Shown: positions 27,177 through 36,699 of the stretch, in pieces | How positions within the stretch are numbered: position 1 is the stretch's first letter | Layout of the letters: the number at the start of each line of letters is the position of its first letter | Source of the DNA: CAYUYV01 sp964522525 | Lineage (GTDB): Bacteria; Pseudomonadota; Alphaproteobacteria; JAJFIK01 | Direction of reading: 5' to 3' | DNA length: 64,000 nucleotides | Assembly (NCBI GenBank): GCA_964522525.1 | Contig: CAZFWG010000014.1 | Span: forward strand, 3,514-67,513 | The notes under the pieces: model-generated | Told to the model about the DNA's origin: nothing | The model's input: only the letters and a program-made list of their open reading frames with translations | Databases searched by the model: none | Translations under genes and position numbers: made by a program

Positions 27177-28063
27177 GCGCCCTCGACGCCCTGCCCCCCT
27201 TGCGGGACGTGATGGCGAGGCATGGCCTCACCCCGCGCAAGAGTTTCGGTCAGCACTTCCTGTTCGATCTCAATCTCACGCGCCGGATTGCCCGGGCGGC
27301 GGGCCCCCTGGAAGGCCGGATTGTTGTCGAAGTGGGTCCGGGGCCCGGCGGCCTGACCCGTGCCCTTCTGACGGAAGGCGCCTCCCATGTGCTGGCGATC
27401 GAACGGGACGCCCGGTGCCTGGAGATCCTGGGGGAAATCGGCCACGCCGTGCCGGACCGCTTGCGGGTGGTCGAAGCCGATGCCCTGAGCGTCCACGAGC
27501 CCGACCTGATCCCGCCCGCCTGGGCTGGAATGCCGGTCAAGGTCGTGGCCAATCTGCCCTATAATGTGGGAACGGCGCTGGTCGTCCGTTGGCTGACCGG
27601 TGCGGCCTGGCCGCCCTGGTATGAAAGCCTGACCTTGATGCTGCAAAAGGAAGTGGTGGACCGGCTCGTCGCCATGCCGGGCACCAAGGCCTATGGCCGC
27701 CTGTCGGTGCTCGCCCAATGGCGCAGCCGTGCGAGTTCCCTGTTCGAGGTCAGCGCCTCGGCCTTCGTCCCTCCGCCGAAAGTGGCCTCGGCCATCGTGT
27801 CGCTCACGCCGACGGATCCCGTCATGGATTGTCCGCCCCCGGCCCTTGAACGGGTGACGGCGGCCGCCTTCGGTCAACGGCGCAAAATGCTCCGGGGCAG
27901 TCTGAAAAGCCTGGTGCCCGAGCCTGAACCCCTGATCGAGGCGGCCGGATTGCCGCCAACGGCGCGCGCGGAAGAAATCGACGTGGCCGGCTTCTGCCGC
28001 CTGGCCCTGGCCTTGGCACGAATCATCCGGACTACGCCTGAAGCGCCCGCGAGCCACCTTTAG
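27173..28063 (+). CDS. rsmA: 16S rRNA (adenine1518-N6/adenine1519-N6)-dimethyltransferase
   Basis: A 296-residue KsgA/RsmA enzyme. It has PRKSFGQHFLFDLNLTRRI, the SAM motif I VVEVGPGPGGLTRALL and the target-base motif NLPYNVGTALV, ending in the family C-domain (AFGQRRKMLRGSL). It dimethylates two adenines in helix 45 of 16S rRNA. The start overlaps the pdxA stop by 4 nt. Its end touches the end of the disrupted VOC gene on the other strand. Confidence 0.95.
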   Translation: MSALDALPPLRDVMARHGLTPRKSFGQHFLFDLNLTRRIARAAGPLEGRIVVEVGPGPGGLTRALLTEGASHVLAIERDARCLEILGEIGHAVPDRLRVVEADALSVHEPDLIPPAWAGMPVKVVANLPYNVGTALVVRWLTGAAWPPWYESLTLMLQKEVVDRLVAMPGTKAYGRLSVLAQWRSRASSLFEVSASAFVPPPKVASAIVSLTPTDPVMDCPPPALERVTAAAFGQRRKMLRGSLKSLVPEPEPLIEAAGLPPTARAEEIDVAGFCRLALALARIIRTTPEAPASHL

Positions 28064-28451
28064 TTGTGAGCTAAGCCCTGCCTTGTGAAGCAGAACACGT
28101 TGAGCTTGTTTCCGTCCAGATCGCGGAAATAGCCGGCATAGAAATTCGGAAAATCCCGAGGTCCCGCCGGACCTTCACAGGGGCGCCCAGCTCGATCGCT
28201 TTCTTGTAGACCCGGTCGACCTGCTCGGGGCCACTGGCGGCAAGGGCAACCATCACCCCATTGCCAATGGTGGCCTCCTGGCCGTTATAGGGCTTGGTAA
28301 CGGACAGCATGGCGCCCCCTTCCTCGGTTCCCCAGACAATGAAATTGTCGTCGCCGAATGTCCGTTTGGCGCCGAATTCGCTCAGGAGGGCGTCGTAAAA
28401 GGCCGCGGATTTCGCGAGGTCGTTCGTGCCGAACATGACATAGCCGATCAT
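28060..28451 (-). pseudogene. VOC family protein with a one-base frameshift
   Basis: The first roughly 92 residues read as a normal glyoxalase-fold protein (MIGYVMFGTNDLAKSAAFYD, then GNGVMVALAASGPEQVDRVY, ending KAIELGAP). Near 28180-28183 (GGGG on the plus strand) the frame shifts. The next frame encodes the expected end: EGPAGPRDFPNFYAGYFRD, then LDGNKLNVFCF, stopping at 28060. One extra C in that run would restore the full protein of about 130 residues. AAAGGAAAA precedes ATG 28451. It is either a recent pseudogene or a homopolymer error. Confidence 0.82.
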
Positions 28452-28644
28452 GGCGTTTTCCTTTCCTGCAGGCTTCTGTCTGGCTTGACTTCAGGATGGG
28501 CATCCATTCAATGCGGGCGGGGCTGGTGATCAAGGCAAAAATTTGATCACGCTCAATGTTGAGTTCTTCTTTGTGCGCCAAAACCCGGACATGAAATCCT
28601 GTCCTTCGGGGACGGGACCAATGGTCATTCGGAAGGATTTGATC

Positions 28645-29598
28645 ATGATCAAAAAGTACGTATTTGGAGTGAGTGCTGTGGCCATGGCCCTTGCGTTCAC
28701 AGGGCCCGCCGTCGCGGATGACAATGAATTCGAGGTGTTCGGACGCAAGTTCAACATGAGCGGCTCGCTCAGGGACGGCGGATTTGACCGCTATGTCCCC
28801 TCCGTTCTGAACCCCCTCTTCAATGAGACGCCCTTCATCACGTCGGAAGTTCGGGCGCTTTACGCCTATCACGATGTGCCGGATGATTTTGTCACGGGTG
28901 GCGGCACGATCCAGGTCGCAGCCGCACAGATCCGTGTGGCGTTCAGCGAACGGCTCGGCCTGATCGCGACTCAGGACGGCTACACGGATGTCGATTTTGA
29001 AGGAACGTTGACTGACGACGACGGCCCCAATGATATCGCCGCGGGCCTCAAATACGCGTTCCATTATGATCCGGAAGACGGGGAAATCATCACCGGCGGC
29101 ATCCGCTATACGGCCCCGGCCGGGAACATCTCCACCTTTCTGGGCCCCAGAGAAATCGAACTCAACGGGGTGGGCGCGGGCTTCATCAATGTCTTCGGAA
29201 CGGGCGCGAAGATCTGGAATGACTTCCAGGCGCAAGGCTCCGTCGGGGTTCAGTATGCCCTCAACAACTCGAATTCGTCGTTCTTCCACGGCTCCACCTC
29301 GCTCTCCTATGAGCTGTTGCCGGGCTTCTATCCCATGATCGAGAGCAGCGTGTTCGTGCCCGTCAACGGGGGAGATCGGGTGACGACTCCCGGACTGACC
29401 CAACTGACCGGTGCGGAGTTCCTGGATGTCGGCGCGGATGATCCCCAGCTGATCACGACCGTCGGGGGCGGCTTCCGTCTGCGCCCGTTCAATTCCGACC
29501 ACGTCATTCTGGGCGCCGCGGCGGAAGTGAACGTGACGAACCGTGAGGACACGGCCTATGGCTACCGGGTCGTCACCGACCTGGTGCTCCATTTCTGA
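28645..29598 (+). CDS. Outer-membrane beta-barrel protein, unknown function
   Basis: 317 residues with a typical signal peptide (MIKKYVFGVSAVAMALAF, then TGPAVAD). The mature chain alternates short amphipathic strands with turns rich in G, N and D (ITGGIRYTAPAGN, GSVGVQYALNNSN, GSTSLSYELLPGFYPMIES). It ends in VVTDLVLHF with a terminal phenylalanine, the usual barrel-assembly signal. No family is recognised. AAGGA lies about 10 nt before ATG 28645. It is monocistronic, with a strong terminator downstream. Confidence 0.7.
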   Translation: MIKKYVFGVSAVAMALAFTGPAVADDNEFEVFGRKFNMSGSLRDGGFDRYVPSVLNPLFNETPFITSEVRALYAYHDVPDDFVTGGGTIQVAAAQIRVAFSERLGLIATQDGYTDVDFEGTLTDDDGPNDIAAGLKYAFHYDPEDGEIITGGIRYTAPAGNISTFLGPREIELNGVGAGFINVFGTGAKIWNDFQAQGSVGVQYALNNSNSSFFHGSTSLSYELLPGFYPMIESSVFVPVNGGDRVTTPGLTQLTGAEFLDVGADDPQLITTVGGGFRLRPFNSDHVILGAAAEVNVTNREDTAYGYRVVTDLVLHF

Positions 29599-29636
29599 CG
29601 CACACGACTTTTTTGATCGACCAAAGGTCATCTTTG

Positions 29637-29667
29637 AACGGAAGGGGGTCGCCCCTTCCGTTTTTTT
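29637..29667 (+). terminator. Rho-independent terminator of the outer-membrane barrel gene
   Basis: AACGGAAGGGG (29637-29647) pairs with CCCCTTCCGTT (29652-29662) across the loop GTCG, giving an 11-bp stem. The stem runs into seven consecutive T (29661-29667). It is 38 nt downstream of the stop codon at 29598. Confidence 0.92.
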
Positions 29668-29949
29668 GTCGCCGCGTGTGACCCGTGCGGACGGAACCAT
29701 CTCCCGATATTTGAGCGGCGGTTAGGGTCAGATTGTCGAGATCAGTCCTTATACAAATGATGACGTGATGCATTTTCCCTAGGGCTCCATGCACCCGGCA
29801 CAGGACGATCGGCCCGATCGGTGCTCCCAACCCGAACGGGCGCCCAACCCGAAAGCACACGTCTGCGGCGTTGTCTCGCCCACAGTTGATTGTTCCCTCA
29901 TCCATGTCGTGAGACAGTCGGGGAAACGGTTTGAAGCCCGGAGGACGCC
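29668..29949. other. Intergenic region before the alcohol dehydrogenase gene
   Basis: 282 bp with no supported gene. It contains two copies of CCCAACCCGAA at about 29825-29855 and presumably the promoter of the alcohol dehydrogenase. I see no convincing sigma-70 hexamers or regulatory RNA. Confidence 0.3.
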
Positions 29950-31086
29950 ATGCCCACCCTGCCCTATCTGACCACCACCATTTTCGATTTCGGGGCCATT
30001 CAGAAACTGCCCCGGGCCTTGAAGGACCTGCACATTCATCGCCCGCTCCTGGTCACGGACAAGGGTCTGATGGCCATCGGCGTCGCCTCTCAGGTCCGCT
30101 CGGCCATGGGTGAGGACAAACCCGTTTTCATTTTCGACGGCACGCCGGAAAACCCCACGGAAGAGGCCGTGATCGAGGCGCTGACCCTCTACCGCGCCAA
30201 TCGCTGTGACGGCGTCGTGGGCCTGGGCGGCGGATCCTCCATGGATCTGGGCCGCGCGGTGGCTTTCATGGCCACCAATGACGTGGATCTGAGCACCATT
30301 CCGGCGCTGGACCGGGGCGCCTATGCCCCGACGGCGCCCTATATCGCGGTGCCGACCACCTCGGGCACGGGCAGCGAGGTCTCGAACGGCTTCGTGGTCA
30401 TCACCAAGGACGGTCGCAAGCGCACCCTGGTGTCGCCCCGGTTCCTCGCCGGCCGGGCGGTTTGCGACCCGGAACTGACCCTGGGTCTGCCCAAACACCT
30501 CACCGCCGCCACGGGCATGGACGCGGTGACCCATGGCATCGAGGCGATCCTCTCCCCGGCCGTGAACCCGCCGGCGGAAGCCATCGCGCTTGACGCCATC
30601 GAACGGGCCATCGCCATGGGCTATCTGGAGCGTGCCGTCACCGACGGCTCCGACCGGGAGGCGCGCTGGCACATGATGATGGCCTCTACGGAAGCGGCGC
30701 TCGCCTTTTCCAAGGGCCTGGGATCGATCCACGCCATGGCCCATTCCGCCGGGCGTCTGAAGGATCTGCGCCTCCACCACGGCACGCTCAATGCGGTGAT
30801 CATGCCCGTGGTGCTGCGCTTCAACGCGGATCATGCCAAGGACAAATATGAGCGGATCCGCCACGCCCTGAGGCTCGGCCCCAGCGTGGACCTCGCGGAC
30901 ATGGTCGAGGACTTGAACGCCAAGCTGGGCCTGCCGAAAAATCTGGGGGAAATGGGTCTGACCACGGATCGCCTCCCGGATCTGGTGCCGGAAGCGCTGG
31001 ATGATCTGGCCACGGCGACCAACCCGGTCAAACCGACGGCGGATGATTACGCGCGGCTGTTCGAGGAAGCGATCACGAAGGTTTAG
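29950..31086 (+). CDS. Iron-containing alcohol dehydrogenase
   Basis: 378 residues of the Fe-ADH superfamily. The NAD-binding GGGS motif is in GLGGGSSMDLGRA. The PTTSGTGSEVS stretch follows, then the metal-ligand segments MDAVTHGIEA, SIHAMAHSAG and LHHGTLNAVIMPVVLRFN. It probably reduces or oxidises a small alcohol, aldehyde or hydroxyacid; the substrate cannot be told. GGAGG precedes ATG 29950. The last 14 nt overlap the convergent gmk coding sequence. Confidence 0.92.
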   Translation: MPTLPYLTTTIFDFGAIQKLPRALKDLHIHRPLLVTDKGLMAIGVASQVRSAMGEDKPVFIFDGTPENPTEEAVIEALTLYRANRCDGVVGLGGGSSMDLGRAVAFMATNDVDLSTIPALDRGAYAPTAPYIAVPTTSGTGSEVSNGFVVITKDGRKRTLVSPRFLAGRAVCDPELTLGLPKHLTAATGMDAVTHGIEAILSPAVNPPAEAIALDAIERAIAMGYLERAVTDGSDREARWHMMMASTEAALAFSKGLGSIHAMAHSAGRLKDLRLHHGTLNAVIMPVVLRFNADHAKDKYERIRHALRLGPSVDLADMVEDLNAKLGLPKNLGEMGLTTDRLPDLVPEALDDLATATNPVKPTADDYARLFEEAITKV

Positions 31087-31729
31087 ACTGGGGATCCGCG
31101 GAGCGCCCGCCCCGAAGGCCCGCCACGAAATCCGTGAGACCGATCTGCCGGGTGCGGCGCAGGCGCTCGGCCGCCAGAATGGCTTGCACCTCGCCCAGGG
31201 CCTGGGTGCGGTCGCGGTTGATGATCACATAGTCATATTCCGCCCAGTGACTCATCTCGTCGCCCGCCTTGGCCATGCGCCGGGCGACGACCTCATCGCT
31301 GTCCTGGGCCCGGGTCCGCAGACGGTTTTCCAGTTCCCCCGTCGACGGGGGCAGAATGAACACGCGAACCAGATCATTGAGGGCGTTTTTCTCAAGCTGC
31401 TGCGCGCCCTGCCAGTCGATGTCGAACAGGACGTCCCGGCCATGGGCAAGGGCCGCTTCCACGGGCGCACGCGGCGTACCATAGCGGTTGCCGAACACTT
31501 CCGCATGCTCCAGCAGCGCGGACGCGGCAACCATGGCCTCGAACTCAGCCATCGTCTTGAAGTGATAATCCTGGCCGTCGATCTCGCCCGGCCGGGGCGG
31601 GCGCGTGGTCACACTTACGGACAGGTCGATGCGATCGTCCGCCTCCAGAAGGCCCCGCGCCAGGGTGGACTTTCCAGCGCCGGAGGGCGAAGACAAGACG
31701 AACATCATGCCGCGCCGCTCAATGGCCAT
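31073..31729 (-). CDS. gmk: Guanylate kinase
   Basis: 218 residues. The P-loop is SSPSGAGKSTLARGLL; the GMP-binding region has VTTRPPRPGEIDGQDYHF and GNRYGTPR. The DIDWQGAQQL and IFILPPS-like stretches (VFILPPSTGELENR) are typical of Gmk. It phosphorylates GMP to GDP. AGGAG precedes ATG 31729. It is the last gene of the fabD-to-gmk minus-strand series, separated from yicC by about 100 nt. Confidence 0.95.
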   Translation of the reverse strand: MAIERRGMMFVLSSPSGAGKSTLARGLLEADDRIDLSVSVTTRPPRPGEIDGQDYHFKTMAEFEAMVAASALLEHAEVFGNRYGTPRAPVEAALAHGRDVLFDIDWQGAQQLEKNALNDLVRVFILPPSTGELENRLRTRAQDSDEVVARRMAKAGDEMSHWAEYDYVIINRDRTQALGEVQAILAAERLRRTRQIGLTDFVAGLRGGRSADPQSKPS

Positions 31730-31828
31730 GGATCGGTCTCCTGCTGAGGAACGGGGGTGATGGGGCGCCGCGTGCCCTTCCCGTCCCCGTCTTGCGGTTT
31801 CGACGCGACGAGCTTGGCCGATTCGAGG

Positions 31829-32782
31829 CTATTCGACGTTCTGGATCTGCTCGCGCATCTGATCGATGACCACTTTCAGCTCCAGACCGGTCCGCGTCAG
31901 GCCAATCTCATTGGATTTGGAACATAAAGTGTTGGCTTCCCGGTTAAATTCCTGGATCAGGAAGTCGAACCGGCGGCCCACCGCCTCGCCGGCGCCCAGA
32001 AGCTCCCGGGCGGCCTCCAAATGGGCGCGCAGGCGATCCAGCTCTTCGCGGATATCCGCCTTGGTCATCAGGATTGCCGCTTCCTGATAGAGGCGCTCCT
32101 CGGAAAGCGCCTGGTCCTGGCCCAGGGCCGCAAGTTGACCGCGCAACCGCTCACGCAAGCGTTCCGGCTGGCTCGCCGCGTGGCCGGCGGCCGCGTCAAT
32201 GAGACCCGCGATCTGATCCAACTGGTCCGCGATCACGGCGCCGAGGGCTTCGCCCTCCCGCGCCCGTGCCGAGGCGAAGGCCTCGATCAGATCATCGAAA
32301 CTGCCGAGAATGGCCGTGCGTCGGGCCTCGAGTTCCTCGTCGCTTTCCTTGGGGTCCTGAAGATCGAGGACGCCGCGAATATTCAGAAGGCCGTCGAGCC
32401 GGGCGGGTTCGATCCCTTTGACACGACCCTCCAACATGGCCATGGCATCGAGCACCTGGGCCAGCGCCTGTTCATTGATCTGAAGGGTCGCGGCGCCTTC
32501 CGTACGGGTCATTTGCAGATTGACCTGGACATTGCCGCGCTTGAACCGTTCATTGATCCGCTTACGCACGAGCGGTTCGAGGGAATCAAGGCCCGAGGGC
32601 AGGCGCAGCCGCATGTCGAGCCCGCGTCCGTTCACGCTCTTGGCTTCCCAGGCCCAGTGATAAGCGCCGAAACTGCCTTCGACCCGGGCAAATCCGGTCA
32701 TGCTGTTGAGCGAGGACACAGGCGTCTTGCCACTCCCCTGACGATCGGTTGCCAAACGGGCCTCAGGCATGTCCATGGTCAT
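31829..32782 (-). CDS. yicC: YicC/YloC family endoribonuclease
   Basis: About 317 residues. The family start SLNSMTGFARVEGSFG is preceded by an extra 26 or so residues if ATG 32782 is used; that ATG overlaps the mltG stop (TGATG), suggesting coupled translation. The conserved C-terminal segment DFLIQEFNREANTLCSKSNE, followed by DQMREQIQNVE, is present. YicC proteins are endoribonucleases involved in RNA turnover. Position between mltG and gmk is typical. Confidence 0.9.
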   Translation of the reverse strand: MTMDMPEARLATDRQGSGKTPVSSLNSMTGFARVEGSFGAYHWAWEAKSVNGRGLDMRLRLPSGLDSLEPLVRKRINERFKRGNVQVNLQMTRTEGAATLQINEQALAQVLDAMAMLEGRVKGIEPARLDGLLNIRGVLDLQDPKESDEELEARRTAILGSFDDLIEAFASARAREGEALGAVIADQLDQIAGLIDAAAGHAASQPERLRERLRGQLAALGQDQALSEERLYQEAAILMTKADIREELDRLRAHLEAARELLGAGEAVGRRFDFLIQEFNREANTLCSKSNEIGLTRTGLELKVVIDQMREQIQNVE

Positions 32783-33786
32783 CAGCGCAGGCCTCTTTCC
32801 CGTTGAACCCTTCGCCACTGGCGCACATTGCTCTCGTGCTCCCGTAGGCTCTTGGCGAAGGCATGACCGCCGCTGCCGTCGGCCACGAAATAAAGATAGT
32901 CCGTTTGCGGTGGATTGAGCACCGCGGCCAGCGCATCCCGCCCCGGATTGGCAATCGGCGTCGGCGGCAGGCCCGCATGGACATAGGTGTTGTAGGGGTT
33001 GTCCGCGTCGAGTTCGCTGCGCCGGATGCGCCGCCCGAGCGGCCGGCCCTTTGTGATCGCATAGATCACGGTGGGGTCGGATTGGAGCCGCATGCCCCGG
33101 CGCAATCGGTTGACGAAGACGGACGCGACAAGCGGTCGTTCCTCCGCGACCCCCGTTTCCTTTTCGACAATGGAGGCGAGCGTCACCGCCTCATAGGCGC
33201 TCTCCAGGGGCAGATCCGGCGCCCGGTCCTCCCAAAGCTGGGCTAGAACCGCTTCCTTGTCCTCGCGCATGCGCTCAAGAAGCTCCGAACGCGTGGTCCC
33301 GCGCTGGAACAGGTAGGTTTCCGGCAGCAGGAACCCTTCTTCGGGCCAGGTCTCGATCTCGCCGACCAGGATCTCATCGGCCATCAACAAATCGACCACC
33401 TGGGCGACCGACAGGCCCTCGGCCACCGTCAGTTTGTGGAGGATGGATCGCCCGTCGACCAGAATATCGAGGATGTCGAGCATGCTCGCGCCGGAGGGAA
33501 TGGCGTATTCACCGGCCTTCAGCTTACTGCCCCGGCCCATCAACCGCACACCGATGGCAAAGATCCGCGCATCCTCGATCACGCCTGCCGTTTCGAGACG
33601 GCGGGCTATGGCCTGAAGGCCGAGCCCCCGATCGAGCAGGACCGTGGTCTCGGCCGCGCCATCGGCGGCCACCGGTCCCGTCTTTTCGAAATAGTGCTTG
33701 CCGACGAGATAAACGCCGGCAATGCCGGCGACGGCCAGAAAGGCGATCAGCGCCGATGAGACAAAAAGGATCCGCAGTAGACGCAT
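32782..33786 (-). CDS. mltG: Endolytic murein transglycosylase MltG
   Basis: 334 residues with one N-terminal membrane helix (ILFVSSALIAFLAVAGIAGVY) and a periplasmic YceG domain. A LysM-like part (LKAGEYAIPSGASMLDIL) precedes the catalytic region TLASIVEKETGVAEERP, which holds the catalytic glutamate, then LQSDPTVIYA, NTYVHAGLPPTPIANPG and YLYFVADGSGGHAF. It cleaves nascent peptidoglycan to set glycan length. GAGAGGAG precedes ATG 33786. It lies downstream of fabF, as in many proteobacteria. Confidence 0.94.
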   Translation of the reverse strand: MRLLRILFVSSALIAFLAVAGIAGVYLVGKHYFEKTGPVAADGAAETTVLLDRGLGLQAIARRLETAGVIEDARIFAIGVRLMGRGSKLKAGEYAIPSGASMLDILDILVDGRSILHKLTVAEGLSVAQVVDLLMADEILVGEIETWPEEGFLLPETYLFQRGTTRSELLERMREDKEAVLAQLWEDRAPDLPLESAYEAVTLASIVEKETGVAEERPLVASVFVNRLRRGMRLQSDPTVIYAITKGRPLGRRIRRSELDADNPYNTYVHAGLPPTPIANPGRDALAAVLNPPQTDYLYFVADGSGGHAFAKSLREHESNVRQWRRVQRERGLR

Positions 33787-33868
33787 GACGCTCCTCTCGC
33801 TATCCCCCGGAGGATATGAGATGGGGCGCAGTGAGCCCCCGGCTTGACCCACGGCGCACCGGGGTCCG

Positions 33869-35152
33869 TCACGCCTCCGGATGCACCATCACCAGTGTAG
33901 CGTTAGTCCCGCCGAAACCGAAGGAGTTGGAGAGAACCGCTCGGATCTCGCGTTTCTTGGGCGTCAGGGGCACCAGATCAAGCGCCGTTTCCACGGAAGG
34001 GTTCTCGAGATTGAGCGTCGCGGGCACCGTCCCGTCCCGAAGGGCCAGGATGCAGAAGATCGCCTCCACGGCCCCGGCCGCGCCCAGCAGATGGCCGATC
34101 GAGGACTTGGTCGACGACATCGACATGTTGGCGGCGGCATTGCCGAACAGACGCTCCACCGCGCGGACTTCGATCTCATCGCCCTTGGGCGTCGACGTAC
34201 CGTGAGCATTGACATACTGAATGTCACCGGGCGTCAGATTGGCCCGCTGCAGCGCCATGCGCATGGACCGGTACCCGCCGTCGCCATCCTCCGCCGGCGC
34301 CGTAATGTGATAGGCATCGCCCGAAAGCCCATAGCCCACGACCTCGGCATAGATCTTGGCGCCCCGGGCCAGCGCGTGCTCCCGTTCCTCCAGGATGACC
34401 ACGCCCGCGCCTTCACCCATCACGAACCCGTCGCGGTCCTTGTCATAGGGGCGCGAGGCGCGCTCGGGCGTGTCGTTGAAATTCGTCGAGAGCGCGCGCG
34501 ATGCGGCAAAACCGGCAATCCCTAGGGGGCTGATGGCCGCTTCCGCGCCGCCGGCCACCATCACATCCGCATCATCCAGGGCGATCAGCCGGGCCGCGTC
34601 CCCGATGGCATGGGCGCCGGTGGAACAGGCGGTCACCACGGCATGATTGGGGCCCTTATAGCCGAAACGGATCGAGACCTGTCCGGACAGGAGATTGATC
34701 AGGGCACTGGGAATGAAGAAGGGGCTGACCTTGCGTGGCCCCTTGTTGTGGAGCGTCAGGGTCGTGTCCTCGATGGTCGGCAGTCCGCCGATACCCGAAC
34801 CGATCAACACACCCGTCCGGCAGGCCGCTTCCTCATCGGCCGGTTTCCAGCCGGAATCATCAACCGCCTGTTGGGCGGCGGCGAGGCCGTAAATGATGAA
34901 GTCGTCGAGACGCCGCTGATCCTTCGGATCGACCCATTGATCCGGATTGAACGTTTCTTCCGATCCGTCGCCCCGCTTCAGCTGGCACGCAACGCGGCAG
35001 GGCAGAAGGGCGGGATCGAAATCATCGAATTTTTGATATTTCTCGATGCGCCGGGCGCCGGATTTTCCGGCGAGCAAGCGCGCCCACGTCGTTTCGACAC
35101 CGGTGCCAAGAGGCGTGACAAGACCCAGACCCGTTACAACGACACGACGCAT
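33869..35152 (-). CDS. fabF: Beta-ketoacyl-ACP synthase II
   Basis: 427 residues of condensing-enzyme fold, starting MRRVVVTGLGLVTPLGTG. The active-site cysteine is C176 in VVTACSTGAHAIGDA; the two catalytic histidines are in NAHGTSTPKGD and SSIGHLLGAAG; the end has NSFGFGGTNATLV. It elongates acyl-ACP with malonyl-ACP. It is downstream of acpP on the same strand. Confidence 0.96.
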   Translation of the reverse strand: MRRVVVTGLGLVTPLGTGVETTWARLLAGKSGARRIEKYQKFDDFDPALLPCRVACQLKRGDGSEETFNPDQWVDPKDQRRLDDFIIYGLAAAQQAVDDSGWKPADEEAACRTGVLIGSGIGGLPTIEDTTLTLHNKGPRKVSPFFIPSALINLLSGQVSIRFGYKGPNHAVVTACSTGAHAIGDAARLIALDDADVMVAGGAEAAISPLGIAGFAASRALSTNFNDTPERASRPYDKDRDGFVMGEGAGVVILEEREHALARGAKIYAEVVGYGLSGDAYHITAPAEDGDGGYRSMRMALQRANLTPGDIQYVNAHGTSTPKGDEIEVRAVERLFGNAAANMSMSSTKSSIGHLLGAAGAVEAIFCILALRDGTVPATLNLENPSVETALDLVPLTPKKREIRAVLSNSFGFGGTNATLVMVHPEA

Positions 35153-35388
35153 GGTGATTCCCTTTACTCGACGGTTCCTGAAATCGGCATGGAGCGCCGA
35201 CAAATACCGTGTGCTCGCCGCATGATCGGGACCGCATGATCGGGCCGCTGGATCGCGGCCCCCTCGTTTCCGTGAAGAGCGGAACGACGATGGCGGTTTG
35301 TTTTGGTGCCGCAGGGAAACGACACCAAAATCCGGAGATCGGCATGACGTCGTTGAACGTCATCACCCTGATCAAACGGACCGGTAAA

Positions 35389-35637
35389 TCAGGACGCTTT
35401 GCTGTTTTCGCCTTTGAGGAACTTGATCGCGTCCCCGACGGTCTGAATGGTCTCGGCCGCATCATCGGGAATCTCGACGCCGAATTCCTCTTCGAAGGCC
35501 ATGACCAGTTCAACGGTATCCAGGCTGTCCGCGCCCAGATCGTCGATAAAGCTGGCCGTATCAACGACCTTTTCGCCCTCTACGCCCAAGTGCTCGACAA
35601 CGATCTTTTTTACGCGTTCGGCAATATCAGTCGTCAT
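35389..35637 (-). CDS. acpP: Acyl carrier protein
   Basis: An 82-residue acidic four-helix ACP. The phosphopantetheine attachment serine is S38 in the GADSLDTVELVMAFE motif. It carries growing acyl chains for FabF, FabG and FabD encoded alongside. GAGGAA precedes ATG 35637. About 290 nt separate it from fabG, longer than elsewhere in the cluster, so it may have its own promoter. Confidence 0.97.
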   Translation of the reverse strand: MTTDIAERVKKIVVEHLGVEGEKVVDTASFIDDLGADSLDTVELVMAFEEEFGVEIPDDAAETIQTVGDAIKFLKGENSKAS

Positions 35638-35925
35638 TGTCTTGATTCCTCAGCTTGACCACACGAATGCCAGAGTGGCTTTCGCTCACTCGCTACCTTA
35701 ACCAGCCCCGGCTCTTTGTTGCGAACCCATTGTGACGACGGGACCACCCGCCTCCGGCGGGCCGCCAAGTCCTTCCCCAATGTGTCCAAGGGCAACCGGG
35801 CTTTCTTTCGGGGAAATCCGCGCATCCTGGCGCTTTTCCCGCAAGTCCGGCCGCTACCTATCACACTCTCGACCCGCAAACCAGCGCGGTCCAGGTCGGG
35901 ATGTAACCATGCCCCCCAATTTTGA

Positions 35926-36663
35926 TCAGATCATAGCCATCCCGCCATTCACATGGAGGGTCTGACCCGTCACATAGGCAGCTTCGTCACTCGCCACATA
36001 AACCACTGCGGCGGCAATGTCATCCGGCGAACCCATGCGGCCAGCGGGGATCATGGTGTTGATGCGCTCTTTCTGGCTGTCGTCGAGGGCGCCCGTCATG
36101 GCGGTCTCAATGAAACCCGGCGCCACGCAATTGACGGTCACGTTGCGGCTGGCCACTTCCTGGGCCAGCGCCTTCGACATGCCGATCAGGCCGGCCTTCG
36201 AGGCGGCATAGTTGCCCTGGCCGGGATTGCCGGTCACGCCAACCACCGAGGTGATGGAGATGATGCGGCCCCAACGGCGCTTCATCATGCCCCGCAGGCT
36301 GGCGCGCATGAGCTGAAAACTGGCGGAAAGATTGACGGCCAGGACCTCGTCCCACTCCTCATCCTTCATGCGCATGAAAAGATTGTCCCGGGTGATCCCG
36401 GCATTGGCGACCAGAATATCAAGGCCGCCGAGCGCCTCTTCCGCGCGGCCCGGCAAGGCCGCGACGGTGGTCCGATCCGCCAGATTGCAGGTCAGACAAT
36501 GGCTGCGATCGCCCAGTTCCTGGCGCAGGGCCTCGAGGGCCTCGGCGCGGGTTCCCGAAAGGGCCACATCGGCTCCCTGGCGATGGAGCGCATGGGCGAT
36601 CGCTCCCCCGATGCCGCCGGACGCGCCCGTCACCAGGGCTTTCTTGCCGGTCAGATCAAACAT
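35926..36663 (-). CDS. fabG: 3-oxoacyl-ACP reductase
   Basis: A 245-residue SDR. It has the cofactor motif TGASGGIG, NAG in LVANAGITRDNLFMRM, the catalytic serine in ITSVVGVTGNPGQ and YAASK, ending YVTGQTLHVNGGMAMI, which is characteristic of FabG. It reduces beta-ketoacyl-ACP with NADPH. It follows fabD by 36 nt on the same strand. ATG 36663 gives the normal length. Confidence 0.96.
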   Translation of the reverse strand: MFDLTGKKALVTGASGGIGGAIAHALHRQGADVALSGTRAEALEALRQELGDRSHCLTCNLADRTTVAALPGRAEEALGGLDILVANAGITRDNLFMRMKDEEWDEVLAVNLSASFQLMRASLRGMMKRRWGRIISITSVVGVTGNPGQGNYAASKAGLIGMSKALAQEVASRNVTVNCVAPGFIETAMTGALDDSQKERINTMIPAGRMGSPDDIAAAVVYVASDEAAYVTGQTLHVNGGMAMI

Positions 36664-36699
36664 GCGCTTCCCTCCTCCCCGTGGCCGTCCGCCCCCCAT

